DNA of 64,000 nucleotides from Massilia sp. YIM B02769 (GCF_030411995.1 NZ_JASNRC010000002.1:124001-188000), one strand, 5' to 3'. Numbered from the stretch's first letter, positions 34,437 through 43,990 are shown. Made by a program: numbers and translations. The notes: generated by a model not told the origin, from the sequence alone.

Positions 34437-36355
34437 TATTTATTCGTCCTGAACAGGAAGTCTTCATCGGAGCCGGGCATGATCTCGCCGCTGTCGGCGC
34501 CCTCGTGCAACGGCGTGGTGGTGTGCTTCGGCGACGGCAGCGGGAAGGTCGCCGCGCCCTCTTCCGCCGCGCTGCTGGAATTGCGGAACATCGAGAACAG
34601 CTCGCGCCCCATGCCGATGTGGCTGGACGAGATGTCGGCGCTGGCCTGCCTGCGCCCGGCCCAGACCTCTTCCGGCACCAGCGCCTGCAGGCTGCCGTCG
34701 GTGGCGTCGACGCGGATGATGTCGCCGTCGCGCACCAGGCCCAGCGGGCCGCCGGCCAAAATCTCCGGCGACACGTGGATCGCCGCCGGCACCTTGCCGG
34801 ATGCGCCCGACATGCGGCCGTCGGTGACCATCGCCACGTGGTAGCCGGCATCCTGCAGGTTCGCCAGCGCCGGGGTCAGCGCGTGCAGTTCCGGCATGCC
34901 GTTGGCGCGCGGACCCTGGAAGCGGATCACGGCCACGAAGTCGCGGTTCAGGTGACCGGCTTTATACGCGTGCATGAAGTCTTCCTGCGAGTTGAAGGTC
35001 AGCGCCGGGGCTTCCACCACGTGGTGTTCCTTCTTGACCGCCGAGATCTTCATGATGGCGCGGCCGAGGTTACCCTGCACCAGCACCATGCCGCCGTTGT
35101 CGCTGAACGGGTTGGTGTGCTTGCGCAGCACGGCTTCGTCGCCGCTCTGCTCGGGCAGCTCGCGCCAGACCACCTTGCCGTCTTCGCCCAGGAAAGGCTC
35201 CATGCAGTGCTTGCGCAGGCCGTGGCCGAGGATGGTGTTGACGTCCTCGTGGGCCAGGCCGGCGTCCAGCAGCTCGCGGATCACGAAGCCCGGGCCGCCC
35301 GCGGCCTGGAAGTGGTTCACGTCGGCGTCGCCGTTCGGGTAGATGCGGGTCAGCGACGGCACCACTTTCGACAGCGCGTCGAAGTCGTTCCAGTCGATCA
35401 CGATGCCGGCCGCGCGCGCGATCGCCACCAGGTGCAGGGTGTGGTTGGTCGAGCCGCCGGTGGCGTGCAGCGCGACGATGGCGTTCACGATGCTCTTCTC
35501 GTCGACGATGTGCCCGACCGGCATGTAGTTGCCGCCCTGCTGGGAGATCGCCACGGCCTGGTGCGACGAAGCGGCGGTGAGCGCGTCGCGCAGCGGCGTG
35601 CCCGGGGTGATGAAGGCGGCGCCCGGCAGGTGCAGGCCCATCATCTCCATCAGCATCTGGTTGCTGTTGGCGGTGCCGTAGAAGGTACAGGTGCCGGCGC
35701 CGTGGTAGGAGGCCGATTCGCCTTCCAGCAGTTCCTCGCGCGTGGCTTCGCCCTTGGCATAGCGCTGGCGGATGGCCGCCTTTTCCTTGTTCGAGATACC
35801 CGAGGTCATCGGGCCGCCCGGCACGAACACGGCCGGGATGTGGCCGAAGTGCAACGCGCCGATCAGCAGGCCCGGCACGATCTTGTCGCAGATACCGAGG
35901 TACAAGGCGGCGTCGAACATGTTGTGCGAGAGCGCGACGGCGGTCGACATGGCGATGGTGTCGCGCGAGAACAAGGAGAGCTCCATGCCCGGCTGGCCTT
36001 GCGTGACGCCATCGCACATGGCCGGCACGCCGCCCGCGAACTGGGCCACCGCGCCGATGTCGCGCACGGCTTCCTTGATCACTTTCGGGAAATATTCGAA
36101 CGGCTGGTGGGCCGACAGCATGTCGTTATACGACGAGACGATGGCCACCGACGGCTTCTTCTGCTCGCGCAATTTGAGCTTGTCGTTGGCGGGGAAGGCG
36201 GCGAAGCCGTGGGCCAGGTTGGTGCACGACAGCGCCCCGCGCTGCACGCCCTGGACACGTGCGGCCTCGAGATGTGCCAGATACGCGGCGCGCGAGGCGC
36301 GGCTGCGCTGGATGATCCGGTTCGTTACCTGTTCAACTACGGGGTGCAGCGCCAT
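34436..36355 (-). CDS. edd: Phosphogluconate dehydratase
   Basis: 639 residues, slightly longer than E. coli Edd because of a C-terminal extension ([16 protein letters not shown]). Iron-sulfur cysteines are recognisable in [20 protein letters not shown] and [12 protein letters not shown], and the IlvD/Edd signatures continue through [13 protein letters not shown]. It dehydrates 6-phosphogluconate to KDPG. It heads the edd-eda operon, divergent from pgi, and a HexR-like palindrome lies 26 bases upstream of its start. Confidence 0.97.
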   Translation of the reverse strand: MALHPVVEQVTNRIIQRSRASRAAYLAHLEAARVQGVQRGALSCTNLAHGFAAFPANDKLKLREQKKPSVAIVSSYNDMLSAHQPFEYFPKVIKEAVRDIGAVAQFAGGVPAMCDGVTQGQPGMELSLFSRDTIAMSTAVALSHNMFDAALYLGICDKIVPGLLIGALHFGHIPAVFVPGGPMTSGISNKEKAAIRQRYAKGEATREELLEGESASYHGAGTCTFYGTANSNQMLMEMMGLHLPGAAFITPGTPLRDALTAASSHQAVAISQQGGNYMPVGHIVDEKSIVNAIVALHATGGSTNHTLHLVAIARAAGIVIDWNDFDALSKVVPSLTRIYPNGDADVNHFQAAGGPGFVIRELLDAGLAHEDVNTILGHGLRKHCMEPFLGEDGKVVWRELPEQSGDEAVLRKHTNPFSDNGGMVLVQGNLGRAIMKISAVKKEHHVVEAPALTFNSQEDFMHAYKAGHLNRDFVAVIRFQGPRANGMPELHALTPALANLQDAGYHVAMVTDGRMSGASGKVPAAIHVSPEILAGGPLGLVRDGDIIRVDATDGSLQALVPEEVWAGRRQASADISSSHIGMGRELFSMFRNSSSAAEEGAATFPLPSPKHTTTPLHEGADSGEIMPGSDEDFLFRTNK

Positions 36356-36380
36356 AATCGTTCCTTCGAAAATTTGACTC

Positions 36381-36395
36381 TGAAATTTTACTACA
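36381..36395 (-). promoter_or_regulatory. HexR-like operator of edd-eda
   Basis: On the coding strand of edd it reads TGTAGTAAAATTTCA, close to the TGTARTnnAATTACA-type palindrome recognised by HexR. It lies 26 bases before the edd ATG and shares the TGTAGT-AATTT core with the sites before pgi and zwf. Confidence 0.6.
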
Positions 36396-36452
36396 GAATT
36401 GGGTTGGGGGTGTTTGGCGGGGGTGGTTTACGGCCGTTCCCATGCCCGTTGA

Positions 36453-36540
36453 CGCGGTGGGTACAAGTACCCACCCTACGAAAACCTGGCCGTCGGCGCC
36501 GATCGACTCGTAGGGTGGGTTCTCGAACCCACCATGGCGC
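36453..36540. repeat. Pair of palindromic repeats, locus 3
   Basis: Unit 1 (36453-36480): CGCGGTGGGTAC-aa-GTACCCACCCTACG. Unit 2 (36509-36540): CGTAGGGTGGGTT-ctcg-AACCCACCatggCGC. The CTACG/CGTAG ends face each other, the reverse of loci 1 and 2. Located between the divergent edd and pgi genes and between their two HexR-like sites. The remainder of this 300-base spacer holds the promoters and no gene. Confidence 0.8.
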
Positions 36541-36587
36541 AACGTTGGCATATCGAATAACATCCGCGCGCCCGGACTCATCCATTG

Positions 36588-36602
36588 TGTAGTGAATTTA
36601 CG
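36588..36602 (+). promoter_or_regulatory. HexR-like operator and promoter of pgi
   Basis: TGTAGTGAATTTACG, 54 bases before the pgi start. A likely -10 box GATAAT (36622-36627) follows, and the operator overlaps the expected -35 region, so binding would block RNA polymerase. Confidence 0.6.
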
Positions 36603-36655
36603 AACGATTCCTGTATTATTCGATAATCTGTCCAAAACACTATCACGCGCGCATT

Positions 36656-38299
36656 ATGCCCCTGCCTTCATTGACCAGCACCGCCAGCTTCCAGGCCCTC
36701 GAAACCCACGCCGTCGAGGCCGAAGACTGGCAGATGCGCCAGCTGTTCGCGGCCGATCCGCAGCGCTTCGAGCGCCTCTCGATCGAGGCCGCCGGCCTGT
36801 TCCTAGACTATTCAAAAAACCGGCTAGACGGGCGCACGCTTGAATTGCTGGCAAGCCTGGCGCGCGAGCGCGGCGTCGAGGCGAAACGCGACGCCATGTT
36901 CGCCGGCGAGAAGATCAACAACACCGAAAACCGCGCCGTCCTGCACACCGCCCTGCGCGCGCCGCGCGAGGCGCAACTGAGCGTCGACGGCCAGGACGTG
37001 AGCGCCGACGTGCACGCCGTGCTGGCGCGCATCAAGACCTTTACCGACGCCGTGCGCAGCGGCGCCTGGGTCGGGCACACCGGCAAGCCGATCACCGACA
37101 TCGTCAACATCGGCATCGGCGGCTCCGACCTCGGCCCGAAGATGGTTTGCCTGGCCCTGCGCCAGTACAGCCACCCGCGCCTGAGCCTGCACTTCGTCTC
37201 GAACGTCGACGGCCACGACATGGATGCGGCCCTGGAACAGGTCGATCCCGAAACCACCCTCTTCATCATCGCCTCGAAAACCTTCACCACGGCCGAGACC
37301 ATGATGAACGCGCAGACCGCGCGCAAGTGGTTCCTGGCGCATGCGAACGAAGAAGTATTGGCCAAACACTTCGTGGCGGTGTCGACGAATGTGGAAGCGA
37401 TCAAGACCTTCGGCATCGACCCCGAGAACATGTTCCCGTTCTGGGACTGGGTCGGCGGCCGCTACTCGGTGTGGTCGGCGATCGGCCTGCCGGTGGCGCT
37501 CGCCGTCGGCTACGGCTACTTCGCCGATTTCCTGGCCGGCGCCCACGAGATGGACCAGCACTTCCGCACGGCGCCGATCGAGCAGAACATGCCGATCATC
37601 CTGGCCCTGGTCGGCTTCTGGAACCGCCAGTTCCTGGGCGCGACCTCGGTCACCATCGCCCCTTACCACCAGGACCTGAACCGCTTCCCGGCCTACCTGC
37701 AGCAACTCGACATGGAAAGCAACGGCAAGCGCGTCACGCGCGACGGCGAACCGGTGGACACCCCGACCTGCCCGGCGATCTGGGGCGAGCCCGGCACCAA
37801 CGGCCAGCACGCCTACTTCCAGCTGCTGCACCAGGGCACCGACCTGACACCGATCGACTTCATCGCCGCCCTGCGCCCGGCCCACGAGCTGCACAACCAC
37901 CACACCGCCCTGCTGGCGAACTGCTTCGCCCAGTCCGAAGCCTTCATGAAGGGCAAGACGCTGGACGAGGTGCGCCAGGACCTGCAAGGCCAGGGCCTGG
38001 CGCTGAGCGAGGTCGAGCGCCTGGCGCCGCATAAAACCTTCCCCGGCAACCGCCCGAGCAATACGATCCTGATGGAGTACCTGACCCCGGCCACGCTGGG
38101 CGCCCTGGTGGCCCTGTACGAGCACAAGACCTTCGTGCAAGGCGCGATCTGGGACCTGAACAGCTTCGACCAGTGGGGCGTGGAGCTGGGCAAGGTGCTG
38201 GCCAAGAAGATCGAAGCCGAACTGGCGGGCGACGCGCAGCCAGCGCAGCATGACAGTTCCACCAACGGCCTGATCGCGCGCGCAAAGGCCGCCGTTTAA
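36656..38299 (+). CDS. pgi: Glucose-6-phosphate isomerase
   Basis: 547 residues, standard length. Signatures include [11 protein letters not shown], the sugar-phosphate-binding [23 protein letters not shown] (glucose isomerase motif 1), [10 protein letters not shown] and a C-terminal catalytic Lys region. It interconverts glucose-6-phosphate and fructose-6-phosphate. In an Entner-Doudoroff organism it mainly returns fructose-6-phosphate to glucose-6-phosphate so that it can enter zwf. It is divergent from edd and 47 bases upstream of the gluconolactonase gene. Confidence 0.97.
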   Translation: MPLPSLTSTASFQALETHAVEAEDWQMRQLFAADPQRFERLSIEAAGLFLDYSKNRLDGRTLELLASLARERGVEAKRDAMFAGEKINNTENRAVLHTALRAPREAQLSVDGQDVSADVHAVLARIKTFTDAVRSGAWVGHTGKPITDIVNIGIGGSDLGPKMVCLALRQYSHPRLSLHFVSNVDGHDMDAALEQVDPETTLFIIASKTFTTAETMMNAQTARKWFLAHANEEVLAKHFVAVSTNVEAIKTFGIDPENMFPFWDWVGGRYSVWSAIGLPVALAVGYGYFADFLAGAHEMDQHFRTAPIEQNMPIILALVGFWNRQFLGATSVTIAPYHQDLNRFPAYLQQLDMESNGKRVTRDGEPVDTPTCPAIWGEPGTNGQHAYFQLLHQGTDLTPIDFIAALRPAHELHNHHTALLANCFAQSEAFMKGKTLDEVRQDLQGQGLALSEVERLAPHKTFPGNRPSNTILMEYLTPATLGALVALYEHKTFVQGAIWDLNSFDQWGVELGKVLAKKIEAELAGDAQPAQHDSSTNGLIARAKAAV

Positions 38300-38346
38300 T
38301 CAGCAAAAGCACGAGCAATAGCACGAGCAAACACGCGGAAACCACC

Positions 38347-39243
38347 ATGAAGAATGTGAAGATCGAAGTCGTCCACGACGAAGCGATGCAGGTTGGCGAA
38401 TGCCCGCTGTGGCACGACGTCGAATCGGCCCTGTACTGGGTCGACATCAACGGGCTCACCGTGAACCGTGTGCACCCGGCCAGCGGCAAGTTCACGTCCT
38501 GGAAGATGGGCTCGGAGCCGTCGGCGATTGCCGCCGATGCCGACAACAACCTGGTGGTGGCCACGCGCCAGGGCTTCGTGCGCCTGAACACGACCAGCGG
38601 CGAGATGGAAGACATCTGCCCTGCCCCGTACGACACGAAGCAGGTGCGCTTCAACGACGGCCGCGTCGACCCGATGGGCCGCTTCTGGGTTGGCACCATG
38701 TACGAGCCGCGCGACAAGCCGGCCGCCGAGATGTACGTGCTCGAACGCGACCAACTCCGCCTGGCCTGGTCGGGCGGCATGACGAATTCGAACGGCCTGG
38801 CCTGGTCGCTGGACGGACGCTGCATGTTCCACGCCGATACCACCAGCCACCGCATCGATCTCTACGACTTCGATCCCGAGGCGGGCCAGGCGACGCTGAA
38901 CCGCAACCTGGTCACGTTCGACGCCGACAAGAACGCGCCCGAGTACGGCGGCCGTCCGGACGGCGCCGCGGTCGACAGCGAAGGCAATTACTGGATCGCG
39001 ATGTTCGAAGGTGCGCGTTTGCTGAAGCTGTCGCCCACCGGCGAACTGCTGCACGAAGTGCAGCTGCCGCTGCGTTGTCCGACGGCGGTGGCGTTCGGCG
39101 GCACCGATTTGCGTACCCTGTACGTCACCAGCGCCAGCCATGGCCGCTCGAATGCGGAGAAGGAGCAGTATCCGCTGACCGGCAAGGTGCTGGCCTTGCG
39201 CGTGGATGTGGCGGGCCAACTCGGGCCGGAATACCTCCGCTAG
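38347..39243 (+). CDS. SMP-30/gluconolactonase family lactonase
   Basis: 298 residues forming a six-bladed propeller. The metal ligands of the family are in GECPLWHD (Glu), RFNDGRVDPMGRFWVGTM (Asn), TNSNGLAWS (Asn) and GRPDGAAVDSEGNYWIAMF (catalytic Asp). No signal peptide, so it should act in the cytoplasm on sugar lactones. It lies just after pgi and close to zwf, and no classical 6-phosphogluconolactonase (pgl) gene is in the cluster, so it may hydrolyse the lactone made by Zwf or other aldonolactones. Probably co-transcribed with pgi. Confidence 0.92.
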   Translation: MKNVKIEVVHDEAMQVGECPLWHDVESALYWVDINGLTVNRVHPASGKFTSWKMGSEPSAIAADADNNLVVATRQGFVRLNTTSGEMEDICPAPYDTKQVRFNDGRVDPMGRFWVGTMYEPRDKPAAEMYVLERDQLRLAWSGGMTNSNGLAWSLDGRCMFHADTTSHRIDLYDFDPEAGQATLNRNLVTFDADKNAPEYGGRPDGAAVDSEGNYWIAMFEGARLLKLSPTGELLHEVQLPLRCPTAVAFGGTDLRTLYVTSASHGRSNAEKEQYPLTGKVLALRVDVAGQLGPEYLR

Positions 39244-39253
39244 GACTGCCTTT

Positions 39254-40384
39254 TCAAACCGCGACCGGCACCCCGAATAGCGCGAGCAGGCCGGCCGGCG
39301 CATCCTGGTCGAAGAAGCGCGCCATGTTGCGCGCCGATTCGCGGGCCGGTTCGGCGCTGCGTGCGAACAGCGCGGTTTCGTAGGCGAGCAGCGCCGCTTC
39401 CAGGCCGTCCGGACTGGCGGCCAGCGCCTCGCCAAGCTGGGCGCCGTCGTACAGGGCCAGGTTGGCGCCTTCGCCGGCGAACGGCGACATCAAGTGCGCC
39501 GCATCGCCCAGCAGGGTCACGCCCGGTGTCCTGTCCCAGCAATGCCCTGCCGGCAACGCGTAGATCGGCCGCACCACCGGCCTGGTTTCGCTCTCCGTGA
39601 TCAGCCCCGTCAGCGCGGGCGACCAGTCGGCGAATTCCGCCGCAAGCCCGGCCAGGGCGCCCGTCCGGTCCGACCAGTCGATCCCGTCGCACCAGGACTG
39701 CGCCTTGTTCAGGGCGATATATACCTGCACGCTGCCGTCGCCATGCCGGTGCGCGAAGATGCCCTTGCCCGGCGCGGCGGCCATCAGCGTGCCCTCGGCC
39801 ACCAGCCCGCCTTCGTTGCCGCGCGCGGCGCTGTCGTAGAGGAAGGTCTCGATGAACAGGGTGCCCATATACGCCGGCATGGCGGGCGAAACCAGCGGAC
39901 GCACGCGCGACCAGGCGCCGTCGGCGCCGACCAGCAGCGCAGTCTCGATCGTGCTGCCGTCCGCGAAGCTCACCTCGTGCCGGCCGCCGCCGAGCGCACG
40001 CGTCGCCGCCAGCTTGTGGCCCCAGCGCACCGTGCCTGCGGGCAGCGCGTCCAGCAGGAGGCGGCGCAACGCGCCCCGGTCCACCTCGGGCCGCCTGCCC
40101 TGGCCGATGTCCGGCCTGTTCATCAGGATCCTGCCGTCCTTGCCGACGATGCGCTTGGCGTCGGCGCCAGGAATGACGATGCCGAGAAATTGGTCGTAGA
40201 GCCCGGCCGCCTTCAGCGCCAGCTGGCCGTTGTCCTCGTGGATGTCGAGCAGGCCGCCCTGGGTACGGGCGTCGGCCGAGATTTCGGCCTCGTAGACGGT
40301 GGCGGCAATGCCGTGCACCTGCAGTACGCGGGCAAGCATCAGGCCGCCGAGACCGGCGTCGATGATCGCAATGGGGTTGGTCAT
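39254..40384 (-). CDS. FAD-dependent monooxygenase, Tet(X)-like
   Basis: 376 residues with GGGAGA before the ATG. The order of motifs follows Tet(X)-type class A flavin monooxygenases: an N-terminal Rossmann strand (IAIIDAGLGGLMLARVL), GGLLDIHEDNGQLALKAAGL, VDRGALRRLLLDALP, GADGAWSRVR, and LLGDAAHLMSPFAGEGANLA (FAD ribityl binding), ending in a helix that follows ALLAYETALF. The first Gly of the usual GxGxxG is Asp here (DAGLGG), which may weaken dinucleotide binding. It probably hydroxylates an aromatic or polyketide compound; activity on tetracyclines is not established. It is divergent from a TetR gene with shared operators. Confidence 0.88.
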   Translation of the reverse strand: MTNPIAIIDAGLGGLMLARVLQVHGIAATVYEAEISADARTQGGLLDIHEDNGQLALKAAGLYDQFLGIVIPGADAKRIVGKDGRILMNRPDIGQGRRPEVDRGALRRLLLDALPAGTVRWGHKLAATRALGGGRHEVSFADGSTIETALLVGADGAWSRVRPLVSPAMPAYMGTLFIETFLYDSAARGNEGGLVAEGTLMAAAPGKGIFAHRHGDGSVQVYIALNKAQSWCDGIDWSDRTGALAGLAAEFADWSPALTGLITESETRPVVRPIYALPAGHCWDRTPGVTLLGDAAHLMSPFAGEGANLALYDGAQLGEALAASPDGLEAALLAYETALFARSAEPARESARNMARFFDQDAPAGLLALFGVPVAV

Positions 40385-40427
40385 GCTGGTTCTCCCTGTT
40401 CGCAGCTGGGCTGCCATCAGCCGGCTC

Positions 40428-40463
40428 TGGAACATCGTTCCATTATCTTGGAACAGCGTTCCA
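40428..40463. promoter_or_regulatory. Tandem TetR operators between the monooxygenase and its regulator
   Basis: Two 15-bp palindromes, TGGAACATCGTTCCA (40428-40442) and TGGAACAGCGTTCCA (40449-40463), have identical arms and are 21 bp apart, two turns of DNA. They lie in the 97-base spacer between the divergent genes, so one regulator dimer pair could repress both. Confidence 0.75.
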
Positions 40464-40481
40464 GATGTGTCAAGATACGGC

Positions 40482-41153
40482 ATGGACAAAAAACCACAGA
40501 CCACGCGCCGCGACAGCTCGCTGTCGCGCGAGCGCATCATCGACGCCGCGATTGCCATCCTCGACGCGGAAGGCGAAAGCGCCCTCACCTTCCGCGCCCT
40601 GGCGCAGCGATTGAGCACCGGCGCCGGCGCCATCTACTGGCATGTCACCGACAAGCACGACCTGCTGGCGGCCGCCTGCGACGCCGTGACGGCCCAGACC
40701 CTGGCCGCTTGTGCGCCCGGCGCGGCGCCGGAAGCGGGCATCCGCGCCATCGCCTCCGGCGTATTCGACATGATGGAAGCCCACCCCTGGGCTGGCGCCG
40801 CTCTCATCCGCGCCGGCGGGCAAGGGCCGCTGGTGCGCATCCTCGAATCCCTCGGCCGCCAGGTCCAGGCCCTGGACGTGCCGGACAATGACCAGTGGGC
40901 GACGGTGTCGGCGCTGCTGAACTACATCCTCGGCGTGGCCGGTCAGAATGCGGCCAACATGCAGATCGCCCGCAGCGGCGGCATCGAGCGCGCCGGGCTG
41001 CTGGAGACGGTAGCGGCGGCCTGGTCCGGGCTAGACGCCACCCGCTATCCCTTCGTGCGCAGCATGGCCGGCTCCCTGCGCGCGCACGACGACCGCGCCG
41101 ACTTCCTCGCGGGAATCGATCTCATCCTGCGCGGCATCCGCTCCGGCGCCTGA
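40482..41153 (+). CDS. TetR family regulator of the Tet(X)-like gene
   Basis: 223 residues. The N-terminal HTH is RERIIDAAIAILDAEGESAL followed by TFRALAQRLSTGAGAIYWHV, the TetR/AcrR pattern. The C-terminal part (about 90-215) resembles TetR_C ligand-binding domains. It probably represses itself and the monooxygenase through the twin GGAAC/GTTCC palindromes 19-54 bases upstream of its ATG, and releases them on binding a small molecule. The upstream in-frame extension crosses those operators and is rejected. Confidence 0.92.
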   Translation: MDKKPQTTRRDSSLSRERIIDAAIAILDAEGESALTFRALAQRLSTGAGAIYWHVTDKHDLLAAACDAVTAQTLAACAPGAAPEAGIRAIASGVFDMMEAHPWAGAALIRAGGQGPLVRILESLGRQVQALDVPDNDQWATVSALLNYILGVAGQNAANMQIARSGGIERAGLLETVAAAWSGLDATRYPFVRSMAGSLRAHDDRADFLAGIDLILRGIRSGA

Positions 41154-41226
41154 TGCGCCGGGGCGCCGCGCATGGGAACGCCCCTGCTCCGGCAACTATG
41201 GCAGGATAGACCGCGCCCGGGCATCA

Positions 41227-41273
41227 CGTAGTAGAATTTCTTGCTTATAGCATAATCATGTAGTAAATTTACA
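41227..41273 (+). promoter_or_regulatory. zwf promoter with HexR-like operators
   Basis: TGTAGTAAATTTACA (41259-41273) is the best HexR-like palindrome in the window. A weaker copy CGTAGTAGAATTTCT lies at 41227-41241. A -10-like CATAAT (41251-41256) sits directly before the main site, so the operator covers the likely transcription start. The zwf ATG is 35 bases further on. Confidence 0.65.
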
Positions 41274-41307
41274 CAAATCCCTCATCCCATTTCCACCCGA
41301 TACCACC

Positions 41308-42777
41308 ATGGCCCTTTCCGATTTCGACCTCGTTTTCTTTGGCGGCAGCGGCGACCTTGCGATGCGCAAGCTCCTGCCCGCAATGTACGCGCGCGACGTC
41401 TGTAGCGACCTGCCCGACAGCGCACGCATCATCTGCGTCGGCCGCGACGAGAGTTCGCAGGAAGCCTTCCTGAACATGGTCGAGACCAACTCGAAACCGC
41501 ACATCAAGGAAACGGTGGTCGAGGACAAGTGGCAGCGCTTCCTGCAGCGCATCACCTATGTCGCGCTCGACGCCACCCAGGCCGACAGCTACGGCCCGCT
41601 GGTCGCGGCCTTGCGGGACGACGAGGCGATCACCCGCGTCTACTACCTGGCCACGCCACCGAGCCTGTTCGCGCGCATCTGCGACAACCTGGCCGAGACC
41701 GGCCTGGCCACGCCGCATTCGCGCGTGGTGCTGGAAAAGCCGCTGGGCCGCGACCTGGCCTCGGCCAAGCAGATCAACCTCGATGTCGGCAAGGTCTTCG
41801 CCGAGTCGCAGATCTACCGTATCGACCATTACCTGGGCAAGGAAACCGTGCAGAACCTGCTGGCCCTGCGCTTCGGTAACGTGCTGTTCGAGCCGCTGTG
41901 GCGGCGCGAGTGGATCTCGGACGTGCAGATCACCATCGCCGAGAAGATCGGCGTCGGCAACCGCCTCGGCTACTACGACAATTCCGGCGCGCTGCGCGAC
42001 ATGCTGCAGAACCACCTGCTGCAGTTGCTGTGCATCGTGGCGATGGAGCCGCCGACCTCGATTTCGCCGGACGCCGTGCGCGACGCCAAGCTGCAGGTAT
42101 TGCGCTCGCTGAAGCGCTTCACGCCGACCACGCTGTCGCAAAACATCGTGCGCGGCCAGTACCGCGGCGGCTATGTCGACGGCCAGGCCGTGCCGAGCTA
42201 CCGCGACGAGCCGGATGCGCCGAAGAGCTCGAAGACCGAGACCTTCGTCGCCATGAAGGCCGAAGTGGATACCTGGCGCTGGGCCGGCGTACCCTTCTAC
42301 CTGCGCACCGGCAAGCGCATGGCCGACCGCCTGGCCGAGATCGTGGTGCGCTTCAAGCAGATCCCGCATTCGATCTTCAACCAGCCGACCTCGAGCTTCC
42401 AGCCGAACAGCCTGGTGATCCGCCTGCAGCCCGACGAAGGCCTGTCGCTGAACCTGATGGCCAAGACCCCGGGCGATTCGATGCGCCTGAAGCAGGCCGA
42501 GTTGGAGCTCGATTTCCGCGAGCAGTTCAAGGCGCCGCGCATGGAAGCCTACGAGCGCCTGCTGCTCGATGTGCTGCGCGGCCAGCTGACCCTGTTCATG
42601 CGCGGCGACGAACTCGAAGCGGCCTGGGAATGGGTCGAGCCGATCCTGGAACACTGGGAGCAGGACGACAGCGCGCCGGTGCCGTATGCATCGGGCACCT
42701 GGGGCCCGGCGGCATCGAGCGCCCTGATCGGCCGCGACGGCCTGCAGTGGCGCGAAGAAGCGCTGCCTGAGGATTGA
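41308..42777 (+). CDS. zwf: Glucose-6-phosphate 1-dehydrogenase
   Basis: 489 residues, normal for Zwf. The N-terminal FFGGSGDLAMRKLLPA is the NADP-binding loop, and RIDHYLGKE (around residues 171-179) holds the catalytic His/Lys site. It oxidises glucose-6-phosphate to 6-phosphogluconolactone, feeding both the Entner-Doudoroff and pentose phosphate routes. It is followed after seven bases by hexR, in one operon. The HexR-like sites directly upstream imply repression that is relieved when KDPG accumulates, as known for HexR in other proteobacteria. Confidence 0.97.
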   Translation: MALSDFDLVFFGGSGDLAMRKLLPAMYARDVCSDLPDSARIICVGRDESSQEAFLNMVETNSKPHIKETVVEDKWQRFLQRITYVALDATQADSYGPLVAALRDDEAITRVYYLATPPSLFARICDNLAETGLATPHSRVVLEKPLGRDLASAKQINLDVGKVFAESQIYRIDHYLGKETVQNLLALRFGNVLFEPLWRREWISDVQITIAEKIGVGNRLGYYDNSGALRDMLQNHLLQLLCIVAMEPPTSISPDAVRDAKLQVLRSLKRFTPTTLSQNIVRGQYRGGYVDGQAVPSYRDEPDAPKSSKTETFVAMKAEVDTWRWAGVPFYLRTGKRMADRLAEIVVRFKQIPHSIFNQPTSSFQPNSLVIRLQPDEGLSLNLMAKTPGDSMRLKQAELELDFREQFKAPRMEAYERLLLDVLRGQLTLFMRGDELEAAWEWVEPILEHWEQDDSAPVPYASGTWGPAASSALIGRDGLQWREEALPED

Positions 42778-42784
42778 ACCAGCC

Positions 42785-43639
42785 ATGCTGCTCGATTCGA
42801 TCCGTACCCAGCTTGATTCGCTCTCGAAGTCCGAGCGCAAGGTGGCCCTCGCCGTGCTGGAAGCGCCCAGCGCCACCGTCAGCCAGAACATCACCGCGCT
42901 GGCCAAAAGCGCGCAGGTGTCCGAGCCGACCGTGGTGCGCTTTTGCCGCACCCTCGGCTACGACGGCTGGCACGAGTTCAAGCTGAAGCTGGCCCAAGGC
43001 CTGGCCCTTGCGCTACCCGCCGCCAACGAACAGCCGGCCCAGGACGACCTGGCCGCCGACCTGGTCAACAAGATCTGCAGCCGCTCGATCAACACCCTGC
43101 TCGACCTGCGCAACAACCTGAATGCCGAGTCGGTGCAGAAGGCGCTCGACATCCTCTCGCGCGCGAACAAGATCGAGTTCTACGGCCAGGGCACGTCGGG
43201 CTTCGTGGCGGCCGACGCCCAGCATAAATTCTTCCGCTCGGGCGTGCCGACGGTCTGCTACACCGACCCGGCGATCCACTCGATCGCGGCCGCCCTGCTG
43301 CGCGAAGGCGACTGCGTGGTGGCGATCTCCCAGCGCGGCAACAACCCGTCACTGGTGCGCTCGGCCAAGCTGGCGCGCCGCGGCGGCGCCGACGTGATCG
43401 TGCTGGCGCCGTCGGGCACGCCGCTGGCCGACATGGCCAGCGTGCTGATCCCGATCGACCTGGTCTTCAACATCGACCCCTACACACCGATCTCGGCGCG
43501 CCTGGCCTACCTGGTCGTGATCGACGTGCTGGCCGTGGGCCTGGCGCTGCAGCGCGGACCGGAGTTCCGGCGCAAGATGCAGAACGCGCAGAAGGCGCTG
43601 CAGGAGTTCGACATGCAGTTCGATTCCTTCATCGGCTGA
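42785..43639 (+). CDS. hexR: HexR-type RpiR family transcriptional regulator
   Basis: 284 residues. An N-terminal RpiR HTH domain (KSERKVALAVLEAPSATVSQ through SEPTVVRFCRTLGYDGWHEF) is followed by a SIS sugar-phosphate-binding domain (about 125-265, IEFYGQGTSGFVAADAQHKF and VVAISQRGNNPSLV). HexR represses glucose catabolic genes and responds to KDPG. Location right after zwf is the usual arrangement, and matching palindromes precede edd, pgi and zwf in this window, so this protein is the probable local regulator. Confidence 0.93.
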   Translation: MLLDSIRTQLDSLSKSERKVALAVLEAPSATVSQNITALAKSAQVSEPTVVRFCRTLGYDGWHEFKLKLAQGLALALPAANEQPAQDDLAADLVNKICSRSINTLLDLRNNLNAESVQKALDILSRANKIEFYGQGTSGFVAADAQHKFFRSGVPTVCYTDPAIHSIAAALLREGDCVVAISQRGNNPSLVRSAKLARRGGADVIVLAPSGTPLADMASVLIPIDLVFNIDPYTPISARLAYLVVIDVLAVGLALQRGPEFRRKMQNAQKALQEFDMQFDSFIG

Positions 43640-43648
43640 GCTTTCGAC

Positions 43649-43975
43649 TTGCGCGCCCTCTTCATCTGCACCCACAACCGCCTGCGCAGCCCAACCGCCG
43701 AACAGGTGTTCGCCACCTGGCCCGGCATCGAAACCGACTCCGCCGGCGTGGGAGCGGATGCCGACATGCCGCTCGCCCCGGAACAACTGGACTGGGCCGA
43801 GATCGTCTTCGTCATGGAAAAGCTACACCGCAGCCGGCTGTCCGCCAAATTCCGGCGCCACCTGAACGGCAAGCGCATCGTTTGCCTCGACATCCCCGAC
43901 GACTACGACTACATGCAGCCGGAGCTGGTGCGGCTGCTGGAAAAGAAAGTAACGCCTTTCCTGCGGCGCGCGTAA
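43649..43975 (+). CDS. Low-molecular-weight protein tyrosine phosphatase-like protein
   Basis: 108 residues from a TTG, nine bases after hexR. The N-terminal LFICTHNRLRSPTAEQVF carries the CX5R phosphatase loop (Cys, Arg) and a following Ser. The protein is about 40 residues shorter than typical LMW-PTPs and has no clear DPY/DPD acid loop; DIPDDYDYMQPEL near residues 80-92 is the nearest acidic stretch. This short subfamily is common in proteobacteria and of unproven activity. Probably in the zwf-hexR transcript. Confidence 0.88.
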   Translation: MRALFICTHNRLRSPTAEQVFATWPGIETDSAGVGADADMPLAPEQLDWAEIVFVMEKLHRSRLSAKFRRHLNGKRIVCLDIPDDYDYMQPELVRLLEKKVTPFLRRA

Positions 43976-43990
43976 GGCGTTGTGAAGACA

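Noticed and set aside
39254..40384. Calling the monooxygenase a tetracycline-resistance determinant
   Set aside because: Motif order is Tet(X)-like, but the cofactor loop is altered and many related hydroxylases do not act on tetracyclines.
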